Below, one piece after another: positions 49,936 through 59,216 of a DNA stretch of 64,000 bases. The notes below the pieces were generated by a model. The model did no database searches. It was given only the letters and a program-made list of their open reading frames with translations, and had not been told where the DNA came from. Made by a program: the position numbers and the translations under genes. The stretch's first letter is position 1; every line of letters begins with the position of its first letter. Source of the stretch: Saccharophagus degradans 2-40 (GTDB lineage Bacteria > Pseudomonadota > Gammaproteobacteria > Pseudomonadales > Cellvibrionaceae); contig NC_007912.1 in NCBI RefSeq assembly GCF_000013665.1, positions 4,959,684 to 5,023,683 on the forward strand, in the 5' to 3' direction.

Positions 49936-50226
49936 ATGACAGCCTACGCAATTGGTCTACTTACCATTCACAACGACAACTGGTTAGAAGAGTACTCCAG
50001 CAAAATTTTACCGCTAATAGAAAAGCATGGCGGTAACAGGCTGGTAAAAGGCACACCCGAACGGTTAGAGGGCGCAAGCAACTTACCCACAATAGCGTTT
50101 TGTATCGCCTTCCCTAGTAGTGCCGCAGCGCATAACTGGTACAACGACCCAGAAAACAAACCGCTAATTACCCTGCGCAATAGCGGCTCCACATTAGACA
50201 TGTTGTTAGTAGAAAACCCAGCTTAA
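49936..50226 (+). CDS. DUF1330 domain protein
   Basis: 96 residues, small dimeric alpha/beta-barrel-like fold. MTAYAIGLLTIHNDNWLEEY starts like most DUF1330 proteins, and CIAFPSSAAAHNWYNDPENK is the conserved second block. Function is unknown. It precedes the GST gene by 12 bases, so they form one unit. Confidence 0.85.
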   Translation: MTAYAIGLLTIHNDNWLEEYSSKILPLIEKHGGNRLVKGTPERLEGASNLPTIAFCIAFPSSAAAHNWYNDPENKPLITLRNSGSTLDMLLVENPA

Positions 50227-50238
50227 AAGGAGCAACAA

Positions 50239-50937
50239 ATGTTAGATAAAATTCAGAAAGCGAATGTGCCAGTTTTAGTAAGTTTTTCTATTTGCCCTTT
50301 TGTACAGCGCTCGGCCATTTTGTTGGAAGAGAAGCTGCAAGCCTATGAGCGCATAAATATCGATTTGGCGAACAAGCCCGAATGGTTTTTGCAGCTTTCA
50401 CCCACAGGTAGGGTACCGGCTTTGGTAGTGAAAGATGACAATGCAAACCCAACAACGCTTTTCGAGTCTGCCGTTATCAATGAATACTTAGATGAAGCGT
50501 TTGGCACGCCGCTGCTGGCGGGTACAAGCTTAGAAAAAGCCTCTATGCGCGCCTGGATAAGCTACAGCGAAACGCTTATTGGCTTGCAGTATAAGCTAAT
50601 GCTCGCCACACAAAGCGATGATTTTGCAGACAAACTAACCCAGTTTGTGAGCGCGCTTAAAAAACTAAAACCGGCACCCGGCAAGCCCTTTTTTAATGGC
50701 GTGGCATTTAGCTTGGTTGACGCAGCGGTAGCCCCCGTGTTTACCCGCCTTAAATGGTTGCCGCATGTAACGCTGCAATTACAGCAAGAAGCAAAAACTC
50801 AACCAGACAGTGCCGCATTGCTAAACTGGATAAATCACCTAAGCAACTACCCGGCCGTTAAACAAAGTGTTTCCCAAAGCTTTGACAACGACTTTGTAAA
50901 TTACTTTAAGCAGCGCAATAGCTTTGCACTCAAATAA
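50239..50937 (+). CDS. Glutathione S-transferase family protein
   Basis: 232 residues. N-terminal thioredoxin-like domain with active-site SICPFVQRS (Cys, as in omega or beta classes), LSPTGRVPALVV and the Glu-Ser pair FESAVINEYL that binds glutathione, then an all-helical domain. Probably a thiol transferase or dehalogenase-like detoxification enzyme; the substrate is unknown. Confidence 0.9.
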   Translation: MLDKIQKANVPVLVSFSICPFVQRSAILLEEKLQAYERINIDLANKPEWFLQLSPTGRVPALVVKDDNANPTTLFESAVINEYLDEAFGTPLLAGTSLEKASMRAWISYSETLIGLQYKLMLATQSDDFADKLTQFVSALKKLKPAPGKPFFNGVAFSLVDAAVAPVFTRLKWLPHVTLQLQQEAKTQPDSAALLNWINHLSNYPAVKQSVSQSFDNDFVNYFKQRNSFALK

Positions 50938-51112
50938 ACCTGTGCCGCAATAACTACAATGGTAGTTACTGCGGTATAGCTTAATTAACTGCAGTGTTGA
51001 ATATTCCGCTGCGAAACAAACTACAGCCCCTAAATTATTTGGCGCACCGGCGCAAAATACACCTGTATTTACTCCTCAATGCTTTTGCCAAAGGTTTAAC
51101 CTCTATTCGCCC
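50938..51112. other. Short intergenic region
   Basis: Convergent end region between the GST and the fructosamine-kinase gene. It has a short dyad near 50943-50975 (GCCGCAATAACTAC with GTAGTTACTGCGGT) that may stop transcription from both sides. Confidence 0.45.
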
Positions 51113-51883
51113 CTATAATGCTTCAATCATGCCCAACCCTTGCTCGCAACCAGCAAGGTAACTATCGCCAAACAGGTTGTAATGATTAAGATAATGGTAG
51201 GCATTGTAAATGCGCTTTTTAATGGGGTACTGCGCAGTGAATGGCCGCACCGTTTGATAGGCTTGATAAAACGCAGCATCAAAACCGCCAAACATTTCCG
51301 TCATGGCTATATCTACTTCGCTATCGGCGTAATACACCGCGGGGTCGATAAGCCACACGCGTTGTTTATCAAACAAAACATTCCCGCTCCATAAATCGCC
51401 GTGCACTAAACTTGGCGAGCTACAACTGTTGTTTAAAAACTCCATTAGTTTTGCTTGGTGTGTATTTAGCAGCGTTTGAAAGCGTTGTTTAACGTGGCTA
51501 TCGGCAATAAGCGACACCTGATACTGCAATCGGTACTGATAAAAAAACTGCCCCCAATTATAACTAATGCAATTTGGCTGCGGGTTAAGGCCTATGTAGT
51601 TATCGTGTTCTAAGCCAAAGTGGGGTTGTTGGATGGTGTGTAGTTTTGCTAAGCCAACACCAAGGGTTTTAAAATGACTATCGCTTGGGCGCTGCGATTG
51701 AATATATTCAATTTCTAGCTGGTTTTTATTAACGGCTAATACTTTAGGGATACACAACTCACTACCCAGAATGGAATTATCCAAAAGCGTTTTACTAAGC
51801 AGCGCTAATCCACTGGCCTCCACCAATAAAGCATTAGAATTGACCTGCGAGTTATGTTTGATAAAAGATTGATTCGCCGCCAT
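51113..51883 (-). CDS. Fructosamine-kinase-like protein
   Basis: 256 residues, APH/protein-kinase-like fold. LVHGDLWSGNVLF is the catalytic loop with the base Asp, IDPAVYYADSEVDIAMTEMF the metal-binding loop. This matches bacterial FN3K homologues (YniA type), which phosphorylate ketoamines and so repair glycated proteins. Length is slightly short. Seventeen bases downstream of the PDZ gene. Confidence 0.88.
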   Translation of the reverse strand: MAANQSFIKHNSQVNSNALLVEASGLALLSKTLLDNSILGSELCIPKVLAVNKNQLEIEYIQSQRPSDSHFKTLGVGLAKLHTIQQPHFGLEHDNYIGLNPQPNCISYNWGQFFYQYRLQYQVSLIADSHVKQRFQTLLNTHQAKLMEFLNNSCSSPSLVHGDLWSGNVLFDKQRVWLIDPAVYYADSEVDIAMTEMFGGFDAAFYQAYQTVRPFTAQYPIKKRIYNAYHYLNHYNLFGDSYLAGCEQGLGMIEAL

Positions 51884-51900
51884 GGCAGTTATCCAGTTTT

Positions 51901-52278
51901 TTAATGTGTAACCACTTTAACCGTTCGCTGCGCCGCATTATCTGCTTTTAGGGTTAGCTCTATTACTTCGCCACCCGATTTAGCCATAGCGGCTTTGGCT
52001 TTTTTTGCTGGGCAGCCAGGTATGGCGCAGCCGTCGATAGCAATAATATTGTCACCAACCGCTACACCTGCAGCAGAAGCCGGGGAGCCACTGACCACCT
52101 CGGCAACTTTGGCACTATCGATTGTAGGTTTAAAAAAGCCGCTGGCTTTCACATCCACTTTTAACCCTATGCCGCCACTATCGCTGGCTAACAGGGTAGC
52201 GCAGTTAAACGCCACTGCTAGAGCAAGCAATAGCGTTAATCGCTTCAAGGTTGAGCTATCTATCGTTAATCTATTCAT
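51901..52278 (-). CDS. Exported single-PDZ protein
   Basis: 125 residues from ATG 52278, with GAGG eight bases upstream. Signal peptide (about 1-31), then one PDZ domain with AEVVSGSPASAAGVAVGDNI and IDGCAIPGC, the carboxylate-binding groove. No protease domain is attached, so it is an adaptor or incomplete. It precedes the fructosamine-kinase-like gene. Confidence 0.75.
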   Translation of the reverse strand: MNRLTIDSSTLKRLTLLLALAVAFNCATLLASDSGGIGLKVDVKASGFFKPTIDSAKVAEVVSGSPASAAGVAVGDNIIAIDGCAIPGCPAKKAKAAMAKSGGEVIELTLKADNAAQRTVKVVTH

Positions 52279-52495
52279 AGTGAACCCTCGCACTAATCCT
52301 TAAATAACTAACCCACAAATAACTAACCCAAATTAGCTAAGTTTGAGTTAGCTCCGTTTAATAGCAGCTACGACTGGGTATTTAGCCACAAAGTTCCATC
52401 AGGCCTAACTGGCGCCAACTCACTCACTTCTAGATTCAACCTTAAATACTAGATACCCGCTGTAGACTTGGTTCAAATATTCCAAAACCGCATTT

Positions 52496-52537
52496 GACAA
52501 CGTTGTCTATAAGCATTTAACCTAGATACAACGTTGT
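52496..52537. promoter_or_regulatory. Paired LacI-type operators upstream of chitinase
   Basis: Two palindromes share ACAACGTTGT with central CG: GACAACGTTGTC at 52496-52507 and ACAACGTTGT at 52528-52537, 31 bases centre to centre, about three helical turns. LacI-family GlcNAc regulators in alteromonads and shewanellas are reported to use similar sites; that the chitinase is under such control is inference. Confidence 0.7.
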
Positions 52538-52560
52538 CATTTGTGTTTAGACGCTTTTTA

Positions 52561-52595
52561 CGTATACGTTTTTCTACTAACCATTGCCGTATACG
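52561..52595. promoter_or_regulatory. Duplicated CGTATACG palindrome
   Basis: CGTATACG occurs at 52561-52568 and again at 52588-52595, 27 bases apart. Each is a perfect palindrome and they lie between the CG operators and the chitinase gene. They could be sites for a second dimeric regulator; the identity is unknown. Confidence 0.5.
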
Positions 52596-52780
52596 CTAGA
52601 AGACAACAATAACAAGCTAAACACCCTCTCTACCTCGACGCGTTATCACCGATCCTTGCTACAGGCCCCTAAGGCTCCTGTCGGTTGTCTTGGATTGTAA
52701 GTACCTAACTTACAAACAATTAACTACCCAACGCCAAACACTGGCGAATACAACAGTTAATAACAATAACGGGGAATATC
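52596..52780. other. Chitinase leader region
   Basis: Contains a weak dyad ACAGG..CCTGT near 52661-52681 and, directly before the ATG, AACGGGGAATATC as a weak ribosome site. It may be the untranslated leader. No gene seen. Confidence 0.4.
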
Positions 52781-55700
52781 ATGAAAAATAAGCACTGCCT
52801 AGCCGCTTTGGCGCTGGCGATTTCTACCCATGCGTATGCCGCACCTGGCACGCCCAATATTGCGTGGCTGCCCGCTACCCACGAAAGTGGCGAAGCCATA
52901 AACGTACATTGGGATATGTGGTGGGGTGAAAACGGCACCGAGTGGCAATTAACCGATAACGGCGACCTGCGCTGCAGCGGCAGCCTAACAGCCAACGGCC
53001 AAAACCAACAAAGCGCGGAATGCGCCGCTAACTACAGCAGCGGCAGCCATGCACTGCAGGTTAGCTTGTGTAATACCAGCGGCTGTAGCGAAAGTAATGT
53101 TGTTACTATTAACGTTAACCAAGGCGCAAGTAGCAACGTGCCACCTCAAGTATCCATTAGCGCACCGGCAAGTGCAGGGGAGGGGGACTCGATAACCCTT
53201 AGCGCTACGGCCAGCGACAGCGACGGCACGATTACCTCTGTAACCTTTTTAGTCGATGGTATTGCCATAGCTACCGATACCACCAGCCCATACAGCACAA
53301 ACTGGATAGCGAAAGCGGGTACTCACTCACTTACCGCGCAAGCGCTAGATAACCAAAATGCCACAGGCGATGATTCTGTAAGTATTAGCGTTACCAGCGC
53401 CCCTAACCAATTGCCCAGCGTGAGCTTGGTTGCTCCCAATGCAAACTTAATGGCGGGCAGCGAGACCAGCTTTGAAATAAACGCTAGCGACGCCGGTGGC
53501 AGTATTAGCAGTGTTGAATTGTACTTAAACGGCAATTTACTCGGCACCGATACCAGCGCGCCTTACAACGTTAGCTGGACAGCAGAAGCGGGCGATCACA
53601 GCATTTACGCCGTAGCAAGCGACGATCGCGGCGGTGTGAGTCAATCGGACACGGTATTTTTAACCGTAGCGGAAGACACAAATGCAGCGCCTAGCGTAAG
53701 CCTTTCAACCGTACCAACAGACGCAATGGAAGGTGATGCACTCACACTTGAGGCAGCAGCAAGCGACAGCGATGGCAGTGTTGCGCAGGTGGACTTTTAC
53801 CTAAACAACCAACTACTAGGCAGCGCCACAAGCGCACCCTACAGTTTGCAATGGACAGCCACGCGCGGCAGCCACACCTTGCGCGCAACCGCTGTGGATA
53901 ACCAAGGTAAAACAGCCAGCGCGATTAGCACCTTTAGCGTTGCTGCAGACACAAGCGCCAGCCACGAAGACTGCCGACCAGACGGGCTTTACGCCACGCC
54001 AGAAGTGCAATCGCCTTACTGTACTGTTTACGACATACAAGGCCGCGAGCTAATGGGCAGCGCAACGCGCCGCGTGATTGGTTACTTCACTAGCTGGCGT
54101 ACTGGTGGTAACGGCCCGGCCTACCTTGCACACCAAATTCCCTGGGACAAGCTAACCCACATTAACTACGCCTTTGCCCATGTGGATGGCAACAACCACG
54201 TTTCAATTGGCGCCAATACCCCAACCAATGCAGCAACGGGTATGGAATGGCCAGACGTAGCCGGTGCCGAAATGGACCCAAGCTTTAGTTACAAAGGCCA
54301 CTTCAACCTGCTTAACAAATACAAAAAGCAGTACCCACACGTTAAAACGCTTATCTCTATTGGCGGTTGGGCAGAAACAGGCGGCTACTTTGATAGCAAT
54401 GGCGACCGCGTAAATTCTGGCGGCTTCTACACCATGACCACCAATGCAGACGGTTCGGTTAACACCGCCGGTATCAACACCTTTGCCGACTCGGTAGTGG
54501 AGTTTTTACGCACCTACAGCTTTGATGGCGCAGATATAGATTACGAATACCCCACATCGATGAACGATGCCGGCAACCCTTCAGATTTCGCCATCGCCAA
54601 TGCGCGTCGAAAAGGCTTAAACGCTTCGTACAACGTGTTGATGAAAACCCTGCGCCAAAAGCTGGATATAGCAGGGGAGCAAGATGGCAAGCACTACATG
54701 CTTACCATCGCCTCGCCATCGTCAGGCTATTTGTTGCGCGGCATGGAAGCATTTGAAGCAACCCAGTACTTGGACTACGTCAATATCATGTCCTACGACT
54801 TACACGGTGCATGGAACCAGTTTGTAGGCCCCAATGCGGCACTGTTTGATAACGGCCAAGATGCAGAGCTTATTCAGTGGAACGCTTACGGCGGCCAGTA
54901 CAAAAATATTGGCTACCTCAACACCGACTGGGCTTACCACTACTTCCGCGGCGCCATGCCGGCGGGCCGCATTAACATTGGTGTACCTTACTACACCCGC
55001 GGCTGGCAGGGCGTAACCGGTGGCACCAACGGTTTATGGGGCCAAGCATCCCTGCCAAATCAAAGCGAATGCCCTGTGGGTACCGGCGGCAGCGCCACCA
55101 GTAAATGCGGCAACGGCGCGGTGGGTATAGATAACCTATGGCACGACAAGGATGAAAACGGCAACGAAATGGGCGCGGGTTCTAATCCCATGTGGCACGC
55201 TAAAAACCTAGAAAACAATATTCTAGGGGATTACCTAACAGCCTACGGCTTAGACCCAATCAACAACCCAGATCACCAACTTAGCGGTAACTACCAGCGT
55301 TATTACGACGATGTATTAGTCGCCCCGTGGTTGTGGAACGCCGCTAAGCAGGTATTTATCTCTACCGAAGACGAGCAATCCATCAACCGCAAAGCCGATT
55401 ACGTAGTAGAAAACGGCATAGGCGGCATTATGTTTTGGGAACTAGCCGGCGATTACCAATTCAATGCGGCCAAGGGCCAATACGAAATGGGCCACACGCT
55501 AACCACCGCCATTGCAGATAAATTTGCCAACGCGCCAGCCTACGGCAACCAGCGTGCAGAAATTGATATGCCCCAGCAAACGTTAGATATAGGCATAAAG
55601 CTAACTAACTTTGCCTTGGGTGATAACAACTTCCCCATTACGCCAGACCTAATAATTACTAACAACACAGGCCAAAACTTGCCCGGCGGCACCGAGTTCT

Positions 55701-56221
55701 ATTTCGATATCGCCACCTCTACCCCAGATAACATGGGCGACCAAAGCGCAGCGAGCTTAACCATTGTTAGCAACGGGTCTAACGCGGCGGGTAACAATGT
55801 GGGCGGTTTAGAAAACAACTTCCACCGCGTAAAAATAAGCACCCCAAGCTACCTCACCCTTGCCGACGGCGAAGAATGGAAAGTAGTACTTAAATACTAC
55901 CTACCAGTTTCTATGCCTTCTAACTGGGTGGTTAACGTAGCTGGCGAAGAGTTTGCGCTTAGCAGCGAGTACCCTAACTTGCCGATGGGCAGCATTAGTT
56001 CTGGTGGCGGCAATAACGGCGGTGGCAACACCGGTGGCGATTGCAGCAACGCAAGCGACTACCCAGCTTACCCTAACTTTCCACAAAAAGACTGGGCCGG
56101 AAACCCCAGCCACGCCAACGCCGGTGACCGCATGACCCACAACAACGCGCTGTATGAAGCCAAATGGTGGACAAGTGCAACCCCAGGTACATCCGATTGG
56201 GACTTGGTATGTACGTTTTAA
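52781..56221 (+). CDS. Secreted multidomain GH18 chitinase
   Basis: 1146 residues. Signal peptide (1-20, ending YAAPG); ChitinaseA_N-like domain (about 21-112); three tandem Ig-like domains (about 122-205, 213-300 and 305-390, each with SGSISSVxLYLNG-style strands); GH18 domain (about 425-915) with FDGADIDYEYP, catalytic E589 and D587; a ChiC-like beta domain (about 930-1070); a Gly-Asn linker; and a C-terminal CBM5/12 chitin-binding module (YPAYPNFPQKDWAG, WWTSATPGTSDWDLVC). It hydrolyses chitin to chitobiose outside the cell. There are no polyserine linkers. Paired operators upstream suggest GlcNAc control. Confidence 0.96.
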   Translation: MKNKHCLAALALAISTHAYAAPGTPNIAWLPATHESGEAINVHWDMWWGENGTEWQLTDNGDLRCSGSLTANGQNQQSAECAANYSSGSHALQVSLCNTSGCSESNVVTINVNQGASSNVPPQVSISAPASAGEGDSITLSATASDSDGTITSVTFLVDGIAIATDTTSPYSTNWIAKAGTHSLTAQALDNQNATGDDSVSISVTSAPNQLPSVSLVAPNANLMAGSETSFEINASDAGGSISSVELYLNGNLLGTDTSAPYNVSWTAEAGDHSIYAVASDDRGGVSQSDTVFLTVAEDTNAAPSVSLSTVPTDAMEGDALTLEAAASDSDGSVAQVDFYLNNQLLGSATSAPYSLQWTATRGSHTLRATAVDNQGKTASAISTFSVAADTSASHEDCRPDGLYATPEVQSPYCTVYDIQGRELMGSATRRVIGYFTSWRTGGNGPAYLAHQIPWDKLTHINYAFAHVDGNNHVSIGANTPTNAATGMEWPDVAGAEMDPSFSYKGHFNLLNKYKKQYPHVKTLISIGGWAETGGYFDSNGDRVNSGGFYTMTTNADGSVNTAGINTFADSVVEFLRTYSFDGADIDYEYPTSMNDAGNPSDFAIANARRKGLNASYNVLMKTLRQKLDIAGEQDGKHYMLTIASPSSGYLLRGMEAFEATQYLDYVNIMSYDLHGAWNQFVGPNAALFDNGQDAELIQWNAYGGQYKNIGYLNTDWAYHYFRGAMPAGRINIGVPYYTRGWQGVTGGTNGLWGQASLPNQSECPVGTGGSATSKCGNGAVGIDNLWHDKDENGNEMGAGSNPMWHAKNLENNILGDYLTAYGLDPINNPDHQLSGNYQRYYDDVLVAPWLWNAAKQVFISTEDEQSINRKADYVVENGIGGIMFWELAGDYQFNAAKGQYEMGHTLTTAIADKFANAPAYGNQRAEIDMPQQTLDIGIKLTNFALGDNNFPITPDLIITNNTGQNLPGGTEFYFDIATSTPDNMGDQSAASLTIVSNGSNAAGNNVGGLENNFHRVKISTPSYLTLADGEEWKVVLKYYLPVSMPSNWVVNVAGEEFALSSEYPNLPMGSISSGGGNNGGGNTGGDCSNASDYPAYPNFPQKDWAGNPSHANAGDRMTHNNALYEAKWWTSATPGTSDWDLVCTF

Positions 56222-56606
56222 TAAATGCACATGAAACAACAGGACATAAAAACAATGTGTAAAAACAATGTGTAAAAACAATAAAACGTTACGCGCTAAC
56301 AGGCTAAACCAAAAACAACAAGCTTAACCCCCAAATACATGTTTGCACATTTATGCCCCAGCTTTGCTGGGGTTTTTTTTAAGTATATAAATACCGTAGA
56401 TCGAAAAATGGCGCTGCCGCCTTCCAACAAAAGCGGGTACAACCTGAAACCCCTTTAATCTATTTCACATTTGTTACAAGTTTTTATTCCATTTTAATTA
56501 TTAAATGTACTTTTAAAGACAGTGGTGCGGGATACTTGCGCGGAATGGTATCAAAACCGCTATAATCCAACGCTTTTTAATTACGCATCAATTAAAAAGG
56601 GAATTT
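56222..56606. other. Chitinase downstream and lipoprotein promoter region
   Basis: Carries the chitinase terminator and then an A+T-rich stretch before the lipoprotein at 56.6 kb. A short exact direct repeat (AAAACAATGTGT) lies at 56251-56275. No gene was seen. Confidence 0.5.
56356..56380 (+). terminator. Strong intrinsic terminator of the chitinase gene
   Basis: CCCCAGC-TTT-GCTGGGG followed by eight T. It is 130 bases after the stop. Confidence 0.95.
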
Positions 56607-57692
56607 ATGTCTCGCCTACGGCTTCTCACACTCTTAATAATTGTTTTTACACTCGTTGCTTGCGGAGGCAGCTCCGACGGCGCCAAAAGCGGTAACCGTT
56701 ACTCTGGCTCTCACAATACCTACTTTGAAGATAGTTTGTATTCAGATATTGAGTTCACCAACCGCAGTATTGAACTCTACAACCCCAACAATTACACCTC
56801 TCCGCTTGGGTCATCGCCGAACGGGCTAGAAGGTACATGGCTAGTCATTGAGCAAGCAATTTATACCAATTCGCCCACCTATCACGGCACTGTGGCTGAA
56901 GTAAAAACTTTAAAAAGAAAAGTATCTAGTATTATTCAAGCAGATAATGGCGAATTCTGGCTAATTGATTCTTCTAATGAAGCTAACGGCTATATATTTT
57001 TCGAAGAAAACAATAAGTTGTTTTTTCAGCATCAAATATACGGCAACATCGCCATCGCTGAAGTTACCTCTCAAAGTGACACTAGAATTGTAGCCACGTT
57101 AGAACAATCCAATTATGTAGATGTAACGGATAGCCAAATTACCTTTATAAAACTCAGCCATACACCTTCTTTAGGTGGTGTTTATAAAGACAACACACAG
57201 TTTATTGGCTCTTATTCATATGAAGAGTTCGATACAATAAACGGTACCACTGGAGATAAATTTGAAGATAAGCCTATCCACAGTTATCAGGATGGTTTTA
57301 TCGATGTGCGATTAACAGAGGAGGGCAAGGAACCCAGACACTATAGAAACGAATATCTTTCTGTAAGCACAATTAAAGAGGATATGAACTTGTTTGCCGA
57401 AGCTCCCTCCGCCGGCAGTAATTGGCAAATGTATTGGAGTGAAAACTATATGCTAGCAAATGAGTTTGAAACAATTACCACAGCAAACCGCCTTTATTAT
57501 CGTGCATTGATCGATAGCTACCTTAGTAAATTTGTTTTAGATCCAGATTATGTGTATACCGATATAGAAGAAAGATCGATCAATATTTATTACGAAAATT
57601 ATGTCGCGTTAAGTACAGGCAGCGAAATAGGTGCCGAGCCACGTACAGCTGTTAGTTTAGATATCAAGGTTGATTTAAATCTTAGAGACTAA
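56607..57692 (+). CDS. Lipoprotein of a two-member paralogous family, copy A
   Basis: 361 residues. Signal peptide with lipobox VAC (Cys at about 19). Not a named family. Conserved blocks shared with copy B: GTWLVxxQxIYT, LxRKxxSIIQAD, ISFIKxSxTPxLGG, HxxxDGF and WQxMWSxxY. The sequence is beta-rich with many Tyr, Asn and Asp. Copy B lies convergently 81 bases away and also has 361 residues, so they are an inverted duplication. Cell-surface role likely; function unknown. Confidence 0.75.
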   Translation: MSRLRLLTLLIIVFTLVACGGSSDGAKSGNRYSGSHNTYFEDSLYSDIEFTNRSIELYNPNNYTSPLGSSPNGLEGTWLVIEQAIYTNSPTYHGTVAEVKTLKRKVSSIIQADNGEFWLIDSSNEANGYIFFEENNKLFFQHQIYGNIAIAEVTSQSDTRIVATLEQSNYVDVTDSQITFIKLSHTPSLGGVYKDNTQFIGSYSYEEFDTINGTTGDKFEDKPIHSYQDGFIDVRLTEEGKEPRHYRNEYLSVSTIKEDMNLFAEAPSAGSNWQMYWSENYMLANEFETITTANRLYYRALIDSYLSKFVLDPDYVYTDIEERSINIYYENYVALSTGSEIGAEPRTAVSLDIKVDLNLRD

Positions 57693-57715
57693 CCTCAAGC
57701 ACTGATTTTTAATTC

Positions 57716-57766
57716 GCTAGCAACGGCTGTTAACGCACAAATGTTGTCACTAACAGCCGCTTAGCT
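57716..57766. terminator. Bidirectional terminator between the paralogues
   Basis: CGGCTGTTA and TAACAGCCG pair around an 18-base loop, extended by GCTA and TTAGC. It lies between the two convergent stops. Confidence 0.65.
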
Positions 57767-57773
57767 TCGCTTT

Positions 57774-58859
57774 TTATTGCAAGCTAGAAAAATTCACCTC
57801 TATATCCATACTCGCTGTAAATAGCGGTGTTTCATCATCGGTATAATCCGATTGATCGGCGAGTTGATTTTGGTAGAAAATGCTAAGGCCGTTAACGCTT
57901 GTTTGTTGGCTTACTAAACTCGCATCAAAGTAATATCGATGTAAATCACCACGAATAAAAGCATTATGTTGAGAGGTTAATTCGTTGGAAATTATCGAGT
58001 AATCATTCCAGTAGTAATAGGTATTACTCCACATCTTCTGCCAGTCGTCGTTATCTGATGGGTTTGCTATAAACTCGTCAAAATTCTCTGCCATTGCACT
58101 AACAATTACTAGCTCTGTTTCTAGGTGCCTAACTATTTCACCATCGTTATAGTAAATAGCTTCTTCAAAACCATCTTCAAAGTAATGAACAGGCGCGGCA
58201 CTTATTTCGCCTCTTACTTCGTTCAAAAAATTATTTATAAAGTTAAAGCTCATTTCACCCACAGTTTGCGTATTACCGGTTAGCAGCCCACCTAAAGTAG
58301 GTGTATTGCTTATTTTAATAAAGCTAATGTCACTCGCCGTAACGGCTAGAGGGTCATAACTGCGCAAACTCGCGTTTATGCGATTATTATCCACAAGTTC
58401 GCCTTCAGCATATCCATTCATACCGTAAACAGGGTATTGCATATATATTGCTGAATTTTCGCGCACTATGGTAAACACCTCGGCTTCTCTGTTTGACGTT
58501 ACCATCCAGTAGCTATCGTCGTCAGCCTGAATAATACTTACCAATTTGCGCGTTAAATTACGCACATCTAACTGGTCGTAAATCCAATAGCCATCAATAG
58601 TGTAAATGCTTTGGTCAACCACCAACCAAGTGCCAACTAAACTATTCGAACTCGCCGCTACTGGTTGGTAGGTATCTGCATCGTAATAGGAGAGCTCGCT
58701 GTTAGTTAAAACAACATCGTCAAATAATGGGTATTTTTCGGCAAAGGTTAAATCCCTTGTATTGTCGTTATAGCGTGGCGACGGGTTAGAATTACTCCCG
58801 CCGCATGCACTTAACATTAGCGCAACTAGGGCGAGACAAAAAATAAAATGTGTTTTCAC
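57774..58859 (-). CDS. Lipoprotein of a two-member paralogous family, copy B
   Basis: 361 residues, lipobox LSAC, then GGSNSNPSP linker. Shares the blocks listed for copy A in the same order, including SLVGTWLVVDQSIYT, TRKLVSIIQADDDSYW, ISFIKISNTPTLGG and WQKMWSNTYYYW. Identity is clearly below one half, so the duplication is old, yet the length is unchanged. Gene order tail to tail. No known domain. Confidence 0.75.
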   Translation of the reverse strand: MKTHFIFCLALVALMLSACGGSNSNPSPRYNDNTRDLTFAEKYPLFDDVVLTNSELSYYDADTYQPVAASSNSLVGTWLVVDQSIYTIDGYWIYDQLDVRNLTRKLVSIIQADDDSYWMVTSNREAEVFTIVRENSAIYMQYPVYGMNGYAEGELVDNNRINASLRSYDPLAVTASDISFIKISNTPTLGGLLTGNTQTVGEMSFNFINNFLNEVRGEISAAPVHYFEDGFEEAIYYNDGEIVRHLETELVIVSAMAENFDEFIANPSDNDDWQKMWSNTYYYWNDYSIISNELTSQHNAFIRGDLHRYYFDASLVSQQTSVNGLSIFYQNQLADQSDYTDDETPLFTASMDIEVNFSSLQ

Positions 58860-58945
58860 GGGTGATCCTTAATATATCTATCCATTATTGGCTAAAAACA
58901 GCTTGGTAAACTCATTAACAGCTGTTAGCGCCGTTAGTAAAGTAG

Positions 58946-58971
58946 GCCTGATAAGCAAAGCGCCATCAGGC
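58946..58971 (+). repeat. REP-like hairpin, copy 3
   Basis: GCCTGAT pairs with ATCAGGC around AAGCAAAGCGCC, preceded by GTAG (58942-58945) and followed by TTTTTT. Against copy 2 it differs only at two stem positions, a G to T change matched by C to A, so base pairing is kept. Confidence 0.75.
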
Positions 58972-58995
58972 TTTTTTAAACAATTATACGCGCAA

Positions 58996-59216
58996 TTAAA
59001 AATTATAACCCACCCCTAAATTAAAGCCATCGTAACTGCCTGCATCATCGTTTTTATTTAATAATCGGCTTTGAATACTACGCCATCTAACAGATAAAAA
59101 ATCACCCCGAAATCAGTTTGGCTAGCGCTTTTCGCTTCTATTTCACGCCAAGTACTTTGGCGAAACGAATTTGAGACACGCTTAGTTACTATAGCTAGCC
59201 AAATGGTTAACAGTGC
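58996..59216 (-). pseudogene. Remnant of an outer-membrane beta-barrel gene
   Basis: The minus strand reads LSVRWRSIQSRLLNKNDDAG then SYDGFNLGVGYNF and a stop, the classic end of a barrel with terminal Phe. Upstream, a frameshift at a T6 run separates it from SFRQSTWREIEAKSASQTDF; adding one T joins them in one frame. No start or signal sequence remains, so only a C-terminal fragment survives. Confidence 0.6.

Noticed and set aside
52661-52681. ACAGG...CCTGT dyad as a riboswitch
   Set aside because: Too short and without a conserved aptamer pattern.
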